Assembly (NCBI GenBank): GCA_029959085.1
Contig: JARWIR010000003.1
Coordinates: 25,931,505-25,995,504, forward strand
Length of the DNA: 64,000 nt
Direction of reading: 5' to 3'
DNA from: Nemophila menziesii
Taxonomy: Eukaryota; Streptophyta; Magnoliopsida; Boraginales; Hydrophyllaceae
Part shown: positions 10,235 to 22,800 of the stretch, in pieces
Layout of the letters: each line of letters starts with the position of its first letter
Numbering within the stretch: the stretch's first letter is position 1
Translations under genes and position numbers: made by a program
The notes under the pieces: generated by a model
Told to the model about the DNA's origin: nothing
Database searches by the model: none
The model's input: the letters and a program-made list of their open reading frames with translations, nothing else

Positions 10235-10788
10235 TATTTGCCACACTAAATGTTTTGATTCTATTTAACTGCCCTAACTGTGGAGGTATTTGACCCGTGA
10301 ATTGATTGCTTTCAAGATTGAGGTTGTTAAGATAAGTACAATTTGAAAGATTAATCGGAATCTCTCCTGTGAATTTATTGCCTGAGAGGTCAAGATTCAC
10401 CACAAATGGAATTATTAACGAGATATTAGATGATAGATTTCCATGAAGCTTGTTTCTTGAAAGATCTAACCCTGTCATAGATGTGCAATTTTTTTTAAAC
10501 CCTCAGGAAATTCACCTTCAAGTCCCATATCTGAAAGCTGGATATTTAAAACCTTGCTTTCATCAGGATGCCAGCATTCAATTCCTAAATATTTTCAAAT
10601 AGCCCCCTCGGTTTTTTATTATCGAAGTTCCATGAAGAGAATACTATGTTGGTTGGGTCTTTTAATGATTTTGATATTGATATTAGACAATCAATATCAG
10701 TTTGAATACTGTAACAAGGAAGACTATTTAATAGTAATCCAAATAGTATACTAATAATAGCAGAGACTGCTCCGCTATATAGTGCCAT
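10235..10788 (-). pseudogene. Partial exon 1 of a fourth BIR3-like pseudokinase copy
   Basis: Matches exon 1 of kinase copy 1 from the start codon (10786-10788, MALYSG) to the LRR ending IKTFSVAN, then breaks off; transmembrane part, intron and kinase exon are absent. It is closely related but damaged: the Cys codon of the LRR-cap CKYLG motif reads TGA, as in copies 2 and 3, and length changes in the T/A runs near 10490 and 10612 shift the frame. It still has the NCT-to-NCT LRR segment that copies 2 and 3 have lost, so it branched before that deletion. Only the residues from 10478 to 10243 form an open LRR stretch. Confidence 0.85.
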
Positions 10789-11300
10789 CCTCGCTAACAC
10801 TACGCAAAAAGACTAAATAATTACTTAGATTGTTGCTTAATAAATAGAGATAGCTTAGAATTTAAATCTGCAAAACCCAAGCTCACCTGAAATCCCAAAA
10901 CAGGTATGTTTTAAATGAACTTATATGGTATTCTTGTTTTATACTATATATTTTAATTAATTCATGGAAAAAAATATAGTACAATTCATTCCAAAAAAAT
11001 CAAGATCCCTGATTCGAGATGTTTAATTTATAGCTCTCAACCATAAATCTGCTCTATGTTGGCAAGGATCCTAACACTATAAAATATGACATCAGATTTC
11101 AAGTGTTTCGAAACATCATAAATTTGAGAATATCAAAAAGAAAAAGATAATGTTACTAATTTAACACAACTTTTAACCAAAACAAATTCAACCATAAACA
11201 CTGGACATACTACTAATGTTGATCGCAATTACATATCAGAGAGTTAATCAAAAACACGGAATTAATATATAACATAACATAGTAACTCTTCTTAAACTAA
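10789..11300. other. Kinase upstream fragment fused to F-box A downstream DNA
   Basis: The left part to about 10935 matches kinase upstream DNA. At TATGGTATTC/TTGTTTTAT it jumps to sequence found just before F-box E (from about 56807), so about 1.4 kb present in unit 3 is missing here. The rest is 3' flank of F-box A, shared with 40255-40631 and 56807-57155. No gene is seen. Confidence 0.6.
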
Positions 11301-12362
11301 CTAATTAAGAGAAACTAAACTCTCCTGGTAAAGCATACCACAATCACCTTTTAATCCAAACCTTGTAAACTCATGAGGTGAATCAAGGGAAAAAGAGGCA
11401 ATATCTCCAATATCAGATACACACAAAATTTCAGTTTCATCCCTCCACAACAAATGAGGACGATACACCATTATATTTTCAAACGGGCCCACTCTAACTT
11501 TTCTACTCCAACTTTTCACCACACCATATTCCTTCATCACCCATATATCAATTGAATGTTGAAGACCACTGTAAAAACGATAATCAAATACACTCAAACA
11601 ATCCTTCACCACTTTAATATTTTTCCATAAACTCTTACCAAAAGTTTCATTCGGAAAATTCATCTCTCCAAACACTTCCTTGTTCAAATCAAATGTAATT
11701 ATAGAGTCTTCATGTCCGTGAAATGTCTTAGATACCCAATGCAATACTCCATTTAAAGGTGCTCCTGGAGCATACATTTGTGGAAACTCAAACTTTATTT
11801 TTTTCCATGAATTAATACTAAGATTGTATACCCCAGTTATGTCTCTATATTTTTCATTTACCAAAAACGTAACAACTTTATACTCGTTTTTCCCAGAATC
11901 GAAGCCTAATCCAAATGCTTCTACATAAACCTTGCTTTTGCTTATGGATTTGAAAGAGTATGGGCAAGGAAGCACTTTAAAATCTCTAGTGGCTGGATTA
12001 GCTAAAACAATGTTTCGTTTATCTGAGAAACAAATTAAGCCATTACAAGGCAATGAAACCTCGGGGATTTTACCATTCAACACATCTACATACCTTTGAA
12101 CGAAGGTGTAAGGTATCTCGAAATTTGAGGAGATTCGAGTAAGTGTCTCAGGTGAATGAAAGGACAACAATTCTTCTTTGTGAACAAACCGGTTAATTAA
12201 AACACATTCAGCTTTGTTTTGTTTTAGGTGCAAGCTGATGAAATTAGGGCTTTTTATCAAACGAGACCAAGCTTTCGAAACACACTTGAAACGCACCAAT
12301 GACTTTACAGGCAATTTTACTAGAATCTCGACAGTCAAATCTTCAGGTAAAGTTTTTTCCAT
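11301..12362 (-). CDS. F-box protein with F-box-associated domain, gene A
   Basis: A 353-residue intact protein. The F-box is at the N-terminus (LPEDLTVEILVKLPVKSLVRF to about residue 45), with SKAWSRLIKSPNF completing it; it should dock to a SKP1-like protein in an SCF ubiquitin ligase. The rest is an F-box-associated (FBA) substrate-binding region: LPCNGLICFS, VLANPATRDFKVLP, FGLGFDSGKNEYKVV, the GVYNL/SINSWKKI pair, NGVLHWVSK, IDIWVMKEYGVVKSW and YQESLVSLN at the end. This layout is that of S-locus-F-box-like and CPR1-like proteins (recalled). The ATG at 12360-12362 is chosen because an intron acceptor (TTTGCAG) lies 13 bases upstream; the longer frame starts with TTG inside that intron. 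It is 98-99% like C over shared parts and close to E. Substrate unknown. Confidence 0.9.
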   Translation of the reverse strand: MEKTLPEDLTVEILVKLPVKSLVRFKCVSKAWSRLIKSPNFISLHLKQNKAECVLINRFVHKEELLSFHSPETLTRISSNFEIPYTFVQRYVDVLNGKIPEVSLPCNGLICFSDKRNIVLANPATRDFKVLPCPYSFKSISKSKVYVEAFGLGFDSGKNEYKVVTFLVNEKYRDITGVYNLSINSWKKIKFEFPQMYAPGAPLNGVLHWVSKTFHGHEDSIITFDLNKEVFGEMNFPNETFGKSLWKNIKVVKDCLSVFDYRFYSGLQHSIDIWVMKEYGVVKSWSRKVRVGPFENIMVYRPHLLWRDETEILCVSDIGDIASFSLDSPHEFTRFGLKGDCGMLYQESLVSLN

Positions 12363-12906
12363 TTTTGCAAGCTCACTGCAAATATTACATGAATAATAAT
12401 CAAAATTCAAAAATCAAAAATCAACTCTTTCTTGGGTTAATTTCACTAGCATTTAACTTTGATAACAGTTTTCTTATCATTTGATTTCCCCATATGATCA
12501 TCTACTACTATTTTTATTTAAAAACAATATAAAATTCCTCAAGCACAATATTACACTGTTAGTTTGTTTACATAATTAAAAATATGTCAAATGTAAAACT
12601 TCAAACAAAATGTTGTGAAACTTTAAAATGTAACTCAAAATTGAGGGTTTATGTGAGCTAAAATTTCTCAAGCAGAAAACAAAACTAAAAAGATAAAAAA
12701 TTTATCACAAAATTAACAAGGGAAAATGCTCGTACGTGTGTATAGAGTGAAAATTACCTGTAAAATTATGAAGAGATATGGAGGATAAGGTGAAGATGAT
12801 GTAGGATGAGGCAAGAGAGCTGCGTTTAGTTCTTTTTCTTTGAAGACGATGAAGACCTCTCTCGAGTGTGAATGTTCGGACCGTTTTGATAAAAGAGGAT
12901 TGTGGG
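12363..12906 (-). promoter_or_regulatory. 5' leader exon, leader intron and proximal promoter of F-box A
   Basis: A 382-base intron (12376-12757; donor ACAG|GTAATT, acceptor TTTGCAG|TGAG) separates a leader exon of roughly 12758-12890 from the ATG exon. The same structure occurs in B, C, D and E, supporting a real transcribed leader. The conserved upstream block is cut by a LINE insertion at 12919, so distal promoter sequence is displaced by 850 bases. Confidence 0.6.
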
Positions 12907-12918
12907 CCTACAGATTTG

Positions 12919-13768
12919 ATTTTTTTTTTTTTTTTTGACGGGTACATATATTACAAAAGAACAAAGGACCAAAAATTATCCAATGCCCAGCTTCAAGAAC
13001 CTGTCAGTGAAAGCGTCTACAGATAAAGATCCGTCAGTTGCCCTGTGTCTGGCTTCTTTTGCTAGACGATCAGCACCTTCATTAAACCTGCGGGGAATGT
13101 GTTTGAAGAAAATTGAGCCCGATTCCCTGACCAGTTTGTGAATATGCCTAATGTATGGTCTAAGATCCCATCTAGCTGCCGACACTTGCTGTATACCTTG
13201 AACCAAGTCAAGGTTATCCGAGAGAAAAGTTTTCTCTCGTTGAGGCCATTGTTGTCCAATCTCTACTGCCTTGATGATGGCCAGAGCTTCCCTTTCCACG
13301 CTGGTATTACAGCTGGCCTTGTCATATGCTTTACTCGTGATCCATCGACTGTATTTATCTGAATAATTCCAATCCCCGTGGGGAGATGTGCTTGTGTAAA
13401 AGACGCATCAAAAGTAAATGTGAGCGTTGTGGTACATTCGAGACTCGTACTCCCAGAAGTAAGCGTTGTACTATTCTCGAGATTTGGGTGTTCGTTGTTG
13501 AACCAGTTTGGACCAAAGTGTTCCTGTACCTGAGAGTTAGTTACGCGGATCACTGTCTCTGGATCGATGTCTGAATTATTGTGCCGACTTTTCATTTTAG
13601 CCTTCCAGAGATTCCACAGCATCAGCAAGATATAGGAAATTACAACTTCCTTTTGCCATCCTCCTATCGTATAGATTTCAACCAATTTTAAAAACCAGTG
13701 GCCCACGTCCAGCTCGACGTTGTCCACATGTATCTGTAGTGCCGATCCTGCCCAAATAAGTTTTGAGA
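12919..13768 (-). mobile_element. 5'-truncated LINE insertion with RNase H domain
   Basis: Minus-strand LINE 3' end. A run of 17 T at 12920-12936 is its poly(A) tail. The coding remnants (13263-13727 and 12976-13299) are an RNase H-like domain: FTFDASF, GIGIIQINTVDGS, EREALAIIKAVEIG, LSDNLDLVQGI and a closing FNEGADRLAKEAR. A frameshift separates them. Imperfect target copies CCTACAGATTTG (12907-12918) and CCTACAGGTTTA (13769-13780) flank it. The orthologous position in C and E reads straight through (GGGCCCCAC...GGTTTATGAA), so the insertion is specific to this cassette. It sits just upstream of the F-box A leader exon. Confidence 0.88.
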
Positions 13769-14168
13769 CCTACAGGTTTATGAGAGCATAAGATTTTGGT
13801 TGGTATGCGTTATATTTATATCACAGTTTTTTTTTTTAGCTAATTAGAGATTAATGCCTATTAAAAAACTTATTTTAAAAAAAAGTGTCTATAATAAGAT
13901 TTTTTATAGAAAACAGCCCCATCCCAAACTACCCTTCTAATTAACAATTAGAAAAAAAAATTAGAAAAAAAACAAAACAAAAACTAATAAACACACGCGC
14001 GTCCGTGAATTTTTTTTAAAATCGTCGTAACTAATTCTAAAAAAAATCAAAAAAATAAAAAATTTATATATTTGAATAAAGCAAATTAATATTTACGTCT
14101 ATGATTTTTTTCAGAATTTTTTGAATTTTTTGAATTTTTTGAAATTTTTTGAATTTTTGAATTTGCAG

Positions 14169-14280
14169 AACATGGAATTCCATGTTTTGATATAAGAAAT
14201 TTGTTTTCCGCAGACACGAAACTCACTGTTTAAAACGTGGAATTCCATGTTTTAAACATGGCAACATGGAATTCCATGTT
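14169..14280. repeat. Three near-perfect 18-base palindromes
   Basis: AACATGGAATTCCATGTT occurs at 14169-14186 and 14263-14280, with a one-base variant (AACGTGGAATTCCATGTT) at 14234-14251. They lie at the centre of the nested inverted repeat and could extrude as cruciforms or act as dyad binding sites. Confidence 0.85.
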
Positions 14281-14474
14281 CTGCGAATTAAAAAATTAAA
14301 AAAAATCAAAAAAACCAAAAAATTCAGAAAATCCCGAAAAAAATCATAGACGTAAATATTAATTTGATTTATCCAAATATGATTTTTTTTCGATTTTTCT
14401 GATTTTTTTTGAATTAGTTATGGCGATTTTAAAAATAATTCACGGACGCGCGTGTGTGATGAAATTAGTAGTAG

Positions 14475-14626
14475 GTATTGGTGGTGGTGGTGGTTGTTGT
14501 GGTGGTGGTGGTTGTTGTGGTGGTGGAGGTGGTGATGGTTGTGGTGGCTGTAGTGGTGGTGGTGGTGGTTGTGATGGTGGAGGTGGTGATGGTTGTGGTG
14601 GTGGTGGTGGTGGTGGTGGTGGTGGA
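14475..14626. repeat. GGT/TGT microsatellite-like tract
   Basis: About 150 bases of GGT, TGT and GAT triplets inside the fold-back element. They open frames of poly-Gly (plus) and poly-His (minus), but these are products of the low-complexity sequence, not genes. Confidence 0.85.
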
Positions 14627-17062
14627 AATACCCTATTATTTGTTTAAGATTTAAAAATAAATATTGTATTAAAAATAAAATAATATATTTAATAATAAGG
14701 ATAGTATAGGCATAAAAAATATAAAGGGGATGTTTTCTATAAATAATTGTTCTATTAGGCATTTATCTCTAAATAAGAAAATTAGAGGTTTAAAAAAATT
14801 AAAGGCATCATTAGGCATTTATCTCTAATTACTCCTTTTTTCTTTGGACCTGTAAAAGAAAAAATCGTTCCTATTTATTTTTTTAACTTTTTAGTAGAAA
14901 TTAGAATATTTGTCAAAATATATTAAAAAATAATTTTAGATCCAGAATTATATTAAATGTCCTTTTAAGACTTTTTTTTTTTCTAAAAGTGTTTTTTGAA
15001 ATTTATAAAACTTTTAGAGGTTTAAAAGCATTTTTATGTATTTAAAAAGAAAAATCACAAACAAACAATAAATGTGTTGACCCAAATTGTTGACAACAAT
15101 ACTGCGGGTAGAATTAATATTACCACTCTAAACCTAAATTAGGGGTTATTAGATTTTCAGTGTTGTGATAATTGTGATCAATACGAGCAAGCTAAATGGC
15201 AAAAGTTATTTTGCTTCGAAGATATGTAAAATCTTGTTGGGGTTATCGAGGTTGGACCAAAGGAATTTTTACTCCACTGGAGATAAAATTATAAGGATGA
15301 GAAACTGAGCTCTCGATTCTTCCACTACGGGATTGACTTGTCATTGAAATGAGTCTTTTAAAGTGATCATGGTTTGGTTTACGTACTTTCTGATAAGCAC
15401 CATTTTAAAGAACTATGTGTTTACTTTATAGATCTCAAATGCTTAAATATTAAGGATTTATCAATTATTCTAAGTGTTTGCTTTCCTAGGGCGGTTCTCT
15501 TGCTTGAAGGATCACGTGGTGAGATGTGGTAAATCCTAGATAGATATGGGGATCCATTAAAGTCTTTGAGAAATATTTTGATAAGATCTAGTGTATGCTT
15601 AGTTACCTTGTGTTGACGCTTCAAGAAATTTATTCTAAAACAAAAATAGAGTAGTCATAATGTTCTAAGTGAAGCTTTACGGTAACCAGTTTAACAGACT
15701 AAAAAAGGGGACCTAATTGATAATATAAGTTAAGATCAATCATCGTTAGTTTAGGTGAGTTGAGTTAGAAAAGATGTCATGAGTATTTAACATCTTTACA
15801 CATCTTTTTCCAAAGGAGTTGATGTCCTAAATCAATATTTAGATAGAAAGCAATCTTGGTCAAAATTGTTCTTTTAAATGCTACCTGCCAAATGTCTAAA
15901 TTCCCCTAAAGAAATTGTGGATTTTTTTATTTTTTAGGACTGGGTTCATATGATCCTTAGCAAGTCGCATGAACAACATGTTAAAGTTTCCAAATCTATT
16001 TTGCCTATCTTGTTGTTTTATGTGTCTGGTTCATACCATATAGTGACTTATTAATATTTTCCTTATAGTTTCCTATATAACAAATGCTCCAAGTTAAACC
16101 ATATAGATCTCCTCATCTAGATCTATATTCAAAGAACACGGTCTTGGTATCCACCAAATGTATGACTGGTTCGTGAATGATGGTTTGAGATGATACAAAT
16201 TTAATGGTGGAAATCTTGGTCAATGGTGAGTGGGTTCCAGATAATCTTAGACTTTGGATGGAACCCTAAATGACGAATCTATCCTTGACTTTTCCTATTG
16301 AACCTACCAGGTCTCAAAGGACGAAAATTGCTTACTACAAATTGGTTTACAAAACTTAATTAATTTGGTAGTTCCACGCATGGTTTGGTCTACTAAATAC
16401 AATTTTATTATTAGCAACCTCTATTTAAAACTAGCCACTACTAGAACTTATCGCAGTAGAAAGCATGTTATTATCTCCTTATGGACCTTATACAAGTGGT
16501 AGTGATATAGTGAGTCAAATAAAGGACTCAAACAAACGTCTCTTATTACTCATGTGTTTATATTTTGGGACATTACTAGGACTCAAAGATAGAGGCATTA
16601 AAGAAATATTACGATTTTTACATGTAGATAAGTATTAGCAGATATAATAGCTGCAAATAGGTATATTAGTCACACATAATTTTTCAAGGAAAATATGGTA
16701 TTCTAAAGTCTTGGTATCTCTAGTTTCCCAAGAAAAGCTTCTCATTTAAGAATATATATGCTACTCTGTCCTGAGCATAAAATATTATGAACAAGTCGAT
16801 GAATTGGGGACCAAAGTTAACTTTATAGAAGTTTGGAAACCCTAATAAGGCCATACACCCCCCTCTCATATTTAAGTGTTACATGTTGAGTGTATATCCA
16901 TTTCAAATCTCATATGGGGTTTAGTCTAAGGTTTTCAAGGAGTACAATACCTAGTATAAAACCTGACAGATAATACAACTTCCCCCACATGATGATGGTA
17001 AACCTAAATTGATAACCTGACATCTTTTGTTCCTTTAGGGACTATTGTGGTGGGTCATAGTG

Positions 17063-18608
17063 TGTTATAAAATTAAGTACTGAAATAAAAGGACCCACAA
17101 TACCGCAAGTGTACGGTTTTCCAAGTAATATCCGATAAATCGGGTTCCATTCTCAGGGACGGATTAGGTACAACTCAAGTATTAATCAAGTAGTAAAAAT
17201 AATTGTTTAACAGAAAAATAAAATAAAATATTTTTGTTTGGTTTTCGAAAATTAAAAGATGGAATAAAATAAATTACTGAAATAAGATAAAGAAAGTAAA
17301 TAAGATTTAAACTTAAGAAGAGAAAGCGTACTTGATCATCGCAAGGGTTTCACCTAACCTATCTAATTAATGCTTCTGTTAAGGGATAAACTGGTATTAA
17401 TGTGTTAGTTGGGACTCTAATATCTGCTAACCTCCGTCAGGGTGGACTTAGGAGCTATCCTACGGCACTATAAACCCCGTCAGGGTGATTATATCTACTT
17501 TCGAATGGTTAAGTCTCTTACCTCATTGGCTGCATGGTTAGTTAAGCCCGTCAGGGTCAATAACGAATACTATGCGTCTATTATCTATGTCTGTAATTAA
17601 ACCCCCCGTCAAGGTGATCACTTTGCCACTTAAGTGAATAGCCTAATTACTAAGAGCTAAGTTTGATCCATGACTTCAAAATTAGTGATTCAAACGAATA
17701 ATAGTCAACACAAAATACCTAATCTAATTTAAATAATTAAATCCCAAGTTCAGATAACATAAATTAAATAGAATTGGGTTCAACCCATATAGCGATTCTC
17801 AAGTACTGAAGAAATTAGTTCATAACGGAATTAAAAACTGAAATAAAATAAAAGGAAGATATAATTCTCAATACAGAAAAGAAACAGGATAACCTAAAAG
17901 TTGGGTTGGCTATTGTTCGAAGAATAGAATTCCTCCAACTCTAGCTTCTCCTCTGCCTTCTTGCTCTAACTTGAAAATATGAAGCCTTGGATGTAATTCT
18001 CTGAAGTGTGTGTATAAAGGAGGCTAAAGGGTCTATTTATGCTAGTAAATTCGAATTAGGCTTTAGGTTAAGAAGATTAGATCAAATTATAAAAAGCCCA
18101 AGATCATCTTCTTCTTTAATTCCTGTAACTGGTGTACAACCCTTAGTAAAATGGCTTTAACTTTTGCATATCAACTCCAAATGGACTCATTAAAGTTGCT
18201 AAATCTTCCTAACTCAATAAGGAATAAAACCTATTTCACAGCCCAAAGACTAAATCCGCTCCTATGTAGCCCAAAAACAGCAATTAGTAACAGCCATTCA
18301 GATCTGCAACTTCTTTAGTCAATTCTTCGGAAATTCTTTTCTTTCCTTGGGCTCCTCCACTTGATCTAAGACTTTAATTCTCACTTCTCCTCCTTGTATT
18401 GGTTCTCCATAGAATCCATGAACCTAAGAACTTTATACTAAAAACAAACAAATTAACGCACAAAAGCTCTTAAAATGCAAATAGTCTAATTCCAAGGGGA
18501 GAAAGTGCAATATGACAAAATAAGCATGAAATTCTATCAAATAAGTCAATATTCACCTAATATGATGTCTTCTAAGAGATAATATTTAGAAAAAATAGGG
18601 AGACATCA
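17063..18608 (-). repeat. LTR-like repeat in R1
   Basis: About 1.55 kb, minus strand, beginning TGATGTCTCCC and ending TTATAACA, i.e. TG to CA. Four irregular copies of a CCCGTCAGGGTGA motif lie at about 17430-17620, and a CCGCAAGTGTACGG/GGTTCCATTCTCAGGGA region near 17105-17160 is of a type common in plant LTR elements. I could not find a matching target duplication, so the exact ends and the solo-LTR reading are tentative. A diverged relative lies in opposite orientation at about 24293-24600. Confidence 0.5.
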
Positions 18609-19015
18609 TATTGCAACTATGTTATTTTGTTGGGACGCATACAAAGCACTCAATTCATAGATTATTCTATTTGTTTCACTAAACCACCTTTTAAAAAAAT
18701 GTTCATCACACCTTTAGGACCTATGTTAATGATTTTGCAACCAAGTTGGTTCAAAGCCCTAGCTAGATTAAAGTGCACTAGGTCTAATGTTTCAGTCTTT
18801 TAAGTAGTTATTGACTTTAAAGGATCATTTCGCATATTTGGACTTTTACACATATTTGATATTTAACAAACTTATCAATGTTGTGAACATATATTAGTCT
18901 GAATAATTGAACACAACTAGAACACATAGGTTTATTAGGTTGTCATGCCGCACATACAAGGACTAAACATTGAAAGATAAATAGGTGCATTTTTATCCAT
19001 ATTATTTCATGATGT

Positions 19016-19822
19016 TTAGTACAGATATGCCCCTCCATCCACGTATCGTGTCCCAATAGGTTCGCCATTTTTATGTATAACCAATTTTCCCCCATCGAAG
19101 ATTAGTCTAAGGCCTACCGAGTTGAGGAGGCTTTCATAGATCACATTTCCACAGGATGAGTGGACAAAGAGAACATCAAATAAAAATATAGATTTACCCA
19201 AGGTTAGTTTGAGGACAACCTTTCCATTTCCAATGACGCGGGTCGTGGATGAGTTTCCCATGCATACATAGTATTTAGCATACGTTTCCTCAAACTCCTT
19301 GAACATGTTCTTATTTGAACATATTTGGTTTGACGTTACAGTGTCCAGGACCCACTTGTTCTTGATTAGACCTTTTTGTTTAATCCTTTTAGATGTATAA
19401 TAGTCACCTTAAACAACAATAGTTTTAGAACCATTAGCTATGTAAGAATTACACTTTTCCTCTAGGAGGTTTTCCTCTTCACGTTTCATGTTGTTGACCA
19501 CATCATTGTTCTTCCCTGAATCGTTTGCATCTAAAATATTTTGTAGAGTGTCCCAAATCGTTTTAGTCAATTTTTCTTCGGAGAAGAAGTCAACCATGGA
19601 ACAGGTCTACTGGTTGAAAGACCATTCTCTAGCCACTTAATTATAGTTTTTTAATCTTGGCCTTAAGATCCTGGTAACAAGACAGTTTCTCATCAGTGGA
19701 TGGAAAGTCCACTATGGGGGGACCAGTAAATAAAACATAATCGACATATAGGTTTTAGAAAACATAGAAAAAAATTCCCAACGTTTGTAGTTGGATCCCT
19801 TCAAGGATTCCAATTTAGACAT
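19016..19822 (-). mobile_element. Decayed Copia gag/protease segment in R1
   Basis: A minus-strand ATG at 19820-19822 opens MSKLESLKGSNYKRW, a Copia-type gag start. Further on come TIWDTLQNILDANDSG (gag) and, after stops and frame changes, WVLDTVTSNQIC followed by GNSSTTRVIGNGKVVLKLT and SLLNSVGLRLIFDGGKLVI, the region of protease and pre-integrase domain. The protease active site should read D-S/T-G but reads DTV. Two open pieces (19409-19597 and 19016-19306) survive. Downstream, integrase and RT are not recognisable. Same segment in R2 and R3, so it decayed before the cassettes were duplicated. Confidence 0.75.
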
Positions 19823-19829
19823 GGCAGGA

Positions 19830-22800
19830 AATTTGTTTTGAATTTAATGGAGCGACCACAAAAAGGTGGGAAGAGTAAAAAAGAGCCTTATTCATCACTG
19901 AGTTTCAAAAATTAATTTTTTTATTAAATTGGTAAGAAAAAAATGAATGCATCACTGGTCGAAAAGAAATAAAACGTTATTTTATTTAAAAAAAGAATTG
20001 ATCAAAAAATCACTATTTTATTAATTTGAAATAATTATTGATAAACTTACCAAAAGTTTTATAGTTTAATAGGAATATGAATTACAACAAACAAATCAAA
20101 TATGACGTAATAGCGTGAATAATGTATATCACTTTCTTAAGAAAGATTTTTCGGGTATAGTCAATATCTTCTTGTTGGATTACTATTATTACACTACTAT
20201 TCTTAGATCTCAACATGTAGAAAAATGGAGTTAGATATAGAGACCTTTTTCTTTCTTGGCTGGTTGTTGATGTGTAGAATGAAAATCCAAAGTAATCTTT
20301 CTATAGTAGTACGGGAAGACTCTTCATAATTTCAAATAATTTTATTCATTTTCTTGGAATGGTAATATACACATCAAGCTTGTAATCTGGGGAGGAAATC
20401 ATAAGATTGTGTTTGAAAGACGATTAGATTGATTTTTTTTAATGGAACAAACACATCAAGCTTACAATCTGAGGAGGAAAACATGGGACTGTGTCTCGAA
20501 GATCAATCACAAACACATTCATGGAATATAATTTTTTTTATTTCCATTTACCTTCTCAATGAGGGATGTTAAAAAAAATTGGACTTCTAACTCAAAGAGA
20601 GAGACATGCTTAGACTGGTATATGATTTTAGAGATGGCCTTTCACTTCTGACCCTTCTTTATAGTTCAGAGGATTTGTAGGGAGACTAAAATTAAAGAGC
20701 CTTTAATAAGAATATAATTTTCTTCACTTTCTTTTGAATGAAAAAAAGTCTCGCACAAGGTCTATTGGTCAAAGACCCAAAAATTAATTTTCCATCTTGA
20801 ACTATAAGTTTTCTTCAAATCAGCTTATAATCTTAATAAATGATAGTTTTCCTTAATTCCTCTACCTAGAATTCAGAATCTCTCACCAGGCCCTGAGCAT
20901 GGACAAAAGGTTCCTCCTTACACACTTACACCAAGATTCTAAGTGGGTCTTGTTTCTTCTTGGTATGATTTTTCTTTTATGTTCGAATTTAGGTAGTCGC
21001 TATATTCTTACATCCGAAATCCCTCTAAGTATCTCCAACAATATGAAATTCACAAGAGCTCTGAATCACATCTTGCACAATAAATTTTACAAATTGGTAT
21101 ATATAAAGTGTAAAACAATCTAAGTATCCTAAGTCGGGTTTTCACAAAATAATTAGGACATATCAACACACGTGTGACGTATTCAAGATACAGGTTTAAC
21201 ATTTTGAGAATGTTACATAGTTAGGATAAATACCATTATGGTCCAAGATCTAGTCAAGTTTTTAAAAGATCCTTTAAATTATGGCTATTGAGTTCGAGCT
21301 GAGATTATGAGTTTGATATGGGTTTGGGAGTTCAAGTTATGGCTATGGAGACGGTGATCGGTTTGTGCTTCGACCATTAATAGTGGTTTTAGAGTTTCGT
21401 TGAGAAGTTATCTTATTCATGAGTTCCATTATGGTGGTTCAGCTATGGTTCTTTTGTGAGCTTGGAGCTTCGAATGTGGTTCAGCCAGTGGTTAAGTGAT
21501 TTTGAAGTTTTGGAGGGTGGTTCAGCTATGGTAAAGCTTCGGAGGTCAGGACAGATGGTTGGGCTATGACGGATCTTGAAAATTCACGGTGAATTTGTGT
21601 AGATCCAAGTTACAAAAATCAAAAAACAAGTTTAGAGAAGAAGGTCATGACATCACTAAAAACGTCATCTCTTATGTCACGCAGGTGACATCATCAGCAA
21701 TCCTCCTATATTTTAATTTTCAAAGCTGAAAGATTGTTTTTTCTTTCTCTTTTTTTTTCATTATCTGGTTAGGTTTTTAATTAATTTTATTAATTAATAT
21801 TTATTACATTTAAACATATGTGAAATAATAATTATATATATGTATGTATAGTTATTATTTTATAGTTTAAGTTTATTAATTAACTTGAGTGTTATGTATT
21901 AAAAATGAATTTGTAAAATAATCTGCACACTGAGTATATGACACACGGGGTACAACACATTGTGTACGACACACTAAGCGCTACAATGGGCATTACATCG
22001 AATACAACAAACTGAGCACAACATAAATAATGTCACATTGACAAATTAGATCCTATTACGCTATGCATACAACACACTGATCTCTCTACGATAACGGCAA
22101 AAATCTGGTGGCTTTATCGTGCTTAGTGTCAAAAAGTTGCTTGGTGAGCAACTTGAACAGTGTCTCCAGCGGTGACAGTCCGATAGTGATTGTCCTTAGT
22201 TTTGTTAAATTTTGAAATTATATAGTGTTTTGTTCTTATTCAAACCTTTGAGGGAATTTTAGACGTTGTTTTCAAGCAAGGCTCCTATGCTACCCACTCC
22301 AAGACCTAATCCATTTTGCTTCATTTATTTTTTGCTTAAGACCCTCTAAATAAATAACTTGTATTTTTTTGTCTAAATTTGTAAAACCCCTCCAAATACC
22401 CTTCCCTACAAAATAAAGAAAAACCCTGCAACCTTACTCACCCTTAAATCGCTTTTTCCAAGTTCTGATGTGCCCAACTATTTAAATCCTTGTGGAAGTT
22501 AGGTTATACCCCCGATTTTTTTTTATGTTTGGTATTGAGCTTAATTCATAATTTTTACATTAAAAATTATGATAAAATATATCATTATATCAGTAGTAAC
22601 ACTACAACTAATCATAACTAAATTTCAAGTACGGTTGAATTCTAAAACAATATTAATAATAGTTAGACATAACCATAATAAAAAAATCTTATATATGAAA
22701 TAGTTAGTCATAAACATGTTTTCTTATTATATTGTTACAAGTAAATTGTATTTAACTTTGTTTTTTTGCCATAAAATTTAGTATTTACTTACCAAAGTTT

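Larger units (their letters stand above)
13839..14834. mobile_element. Fold-back (Mutator-like) element with nested inverted repeat
   Basis: Terminal inverted repeats begin AGCTAATTAGAGATTAATGCC on the left and, read inward, GGAGTAATTAGAGATAAATGCC on the right; the homology continues to TTTATAGAAAACA. The right end is doubled (TTAGGCATTTATCTCTAA at about 14754 and 14811). Unit 3 lacks the insert (58930-58970 reads through). Inside is a second inverted repeat whose arms start with CACACGCGCGTCCGTGAATTT (13991) and end near 14457. Target duplication cannot be resolved because the site is a T run. No transposase is present. Confidence 0.7.

Noticed and set aside
14418..14762. His-rich (minus) and Gly-rich (plus) ORFs
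   Set aside because: Both come from a GGT/TGT simple repeat within a fold-back element.
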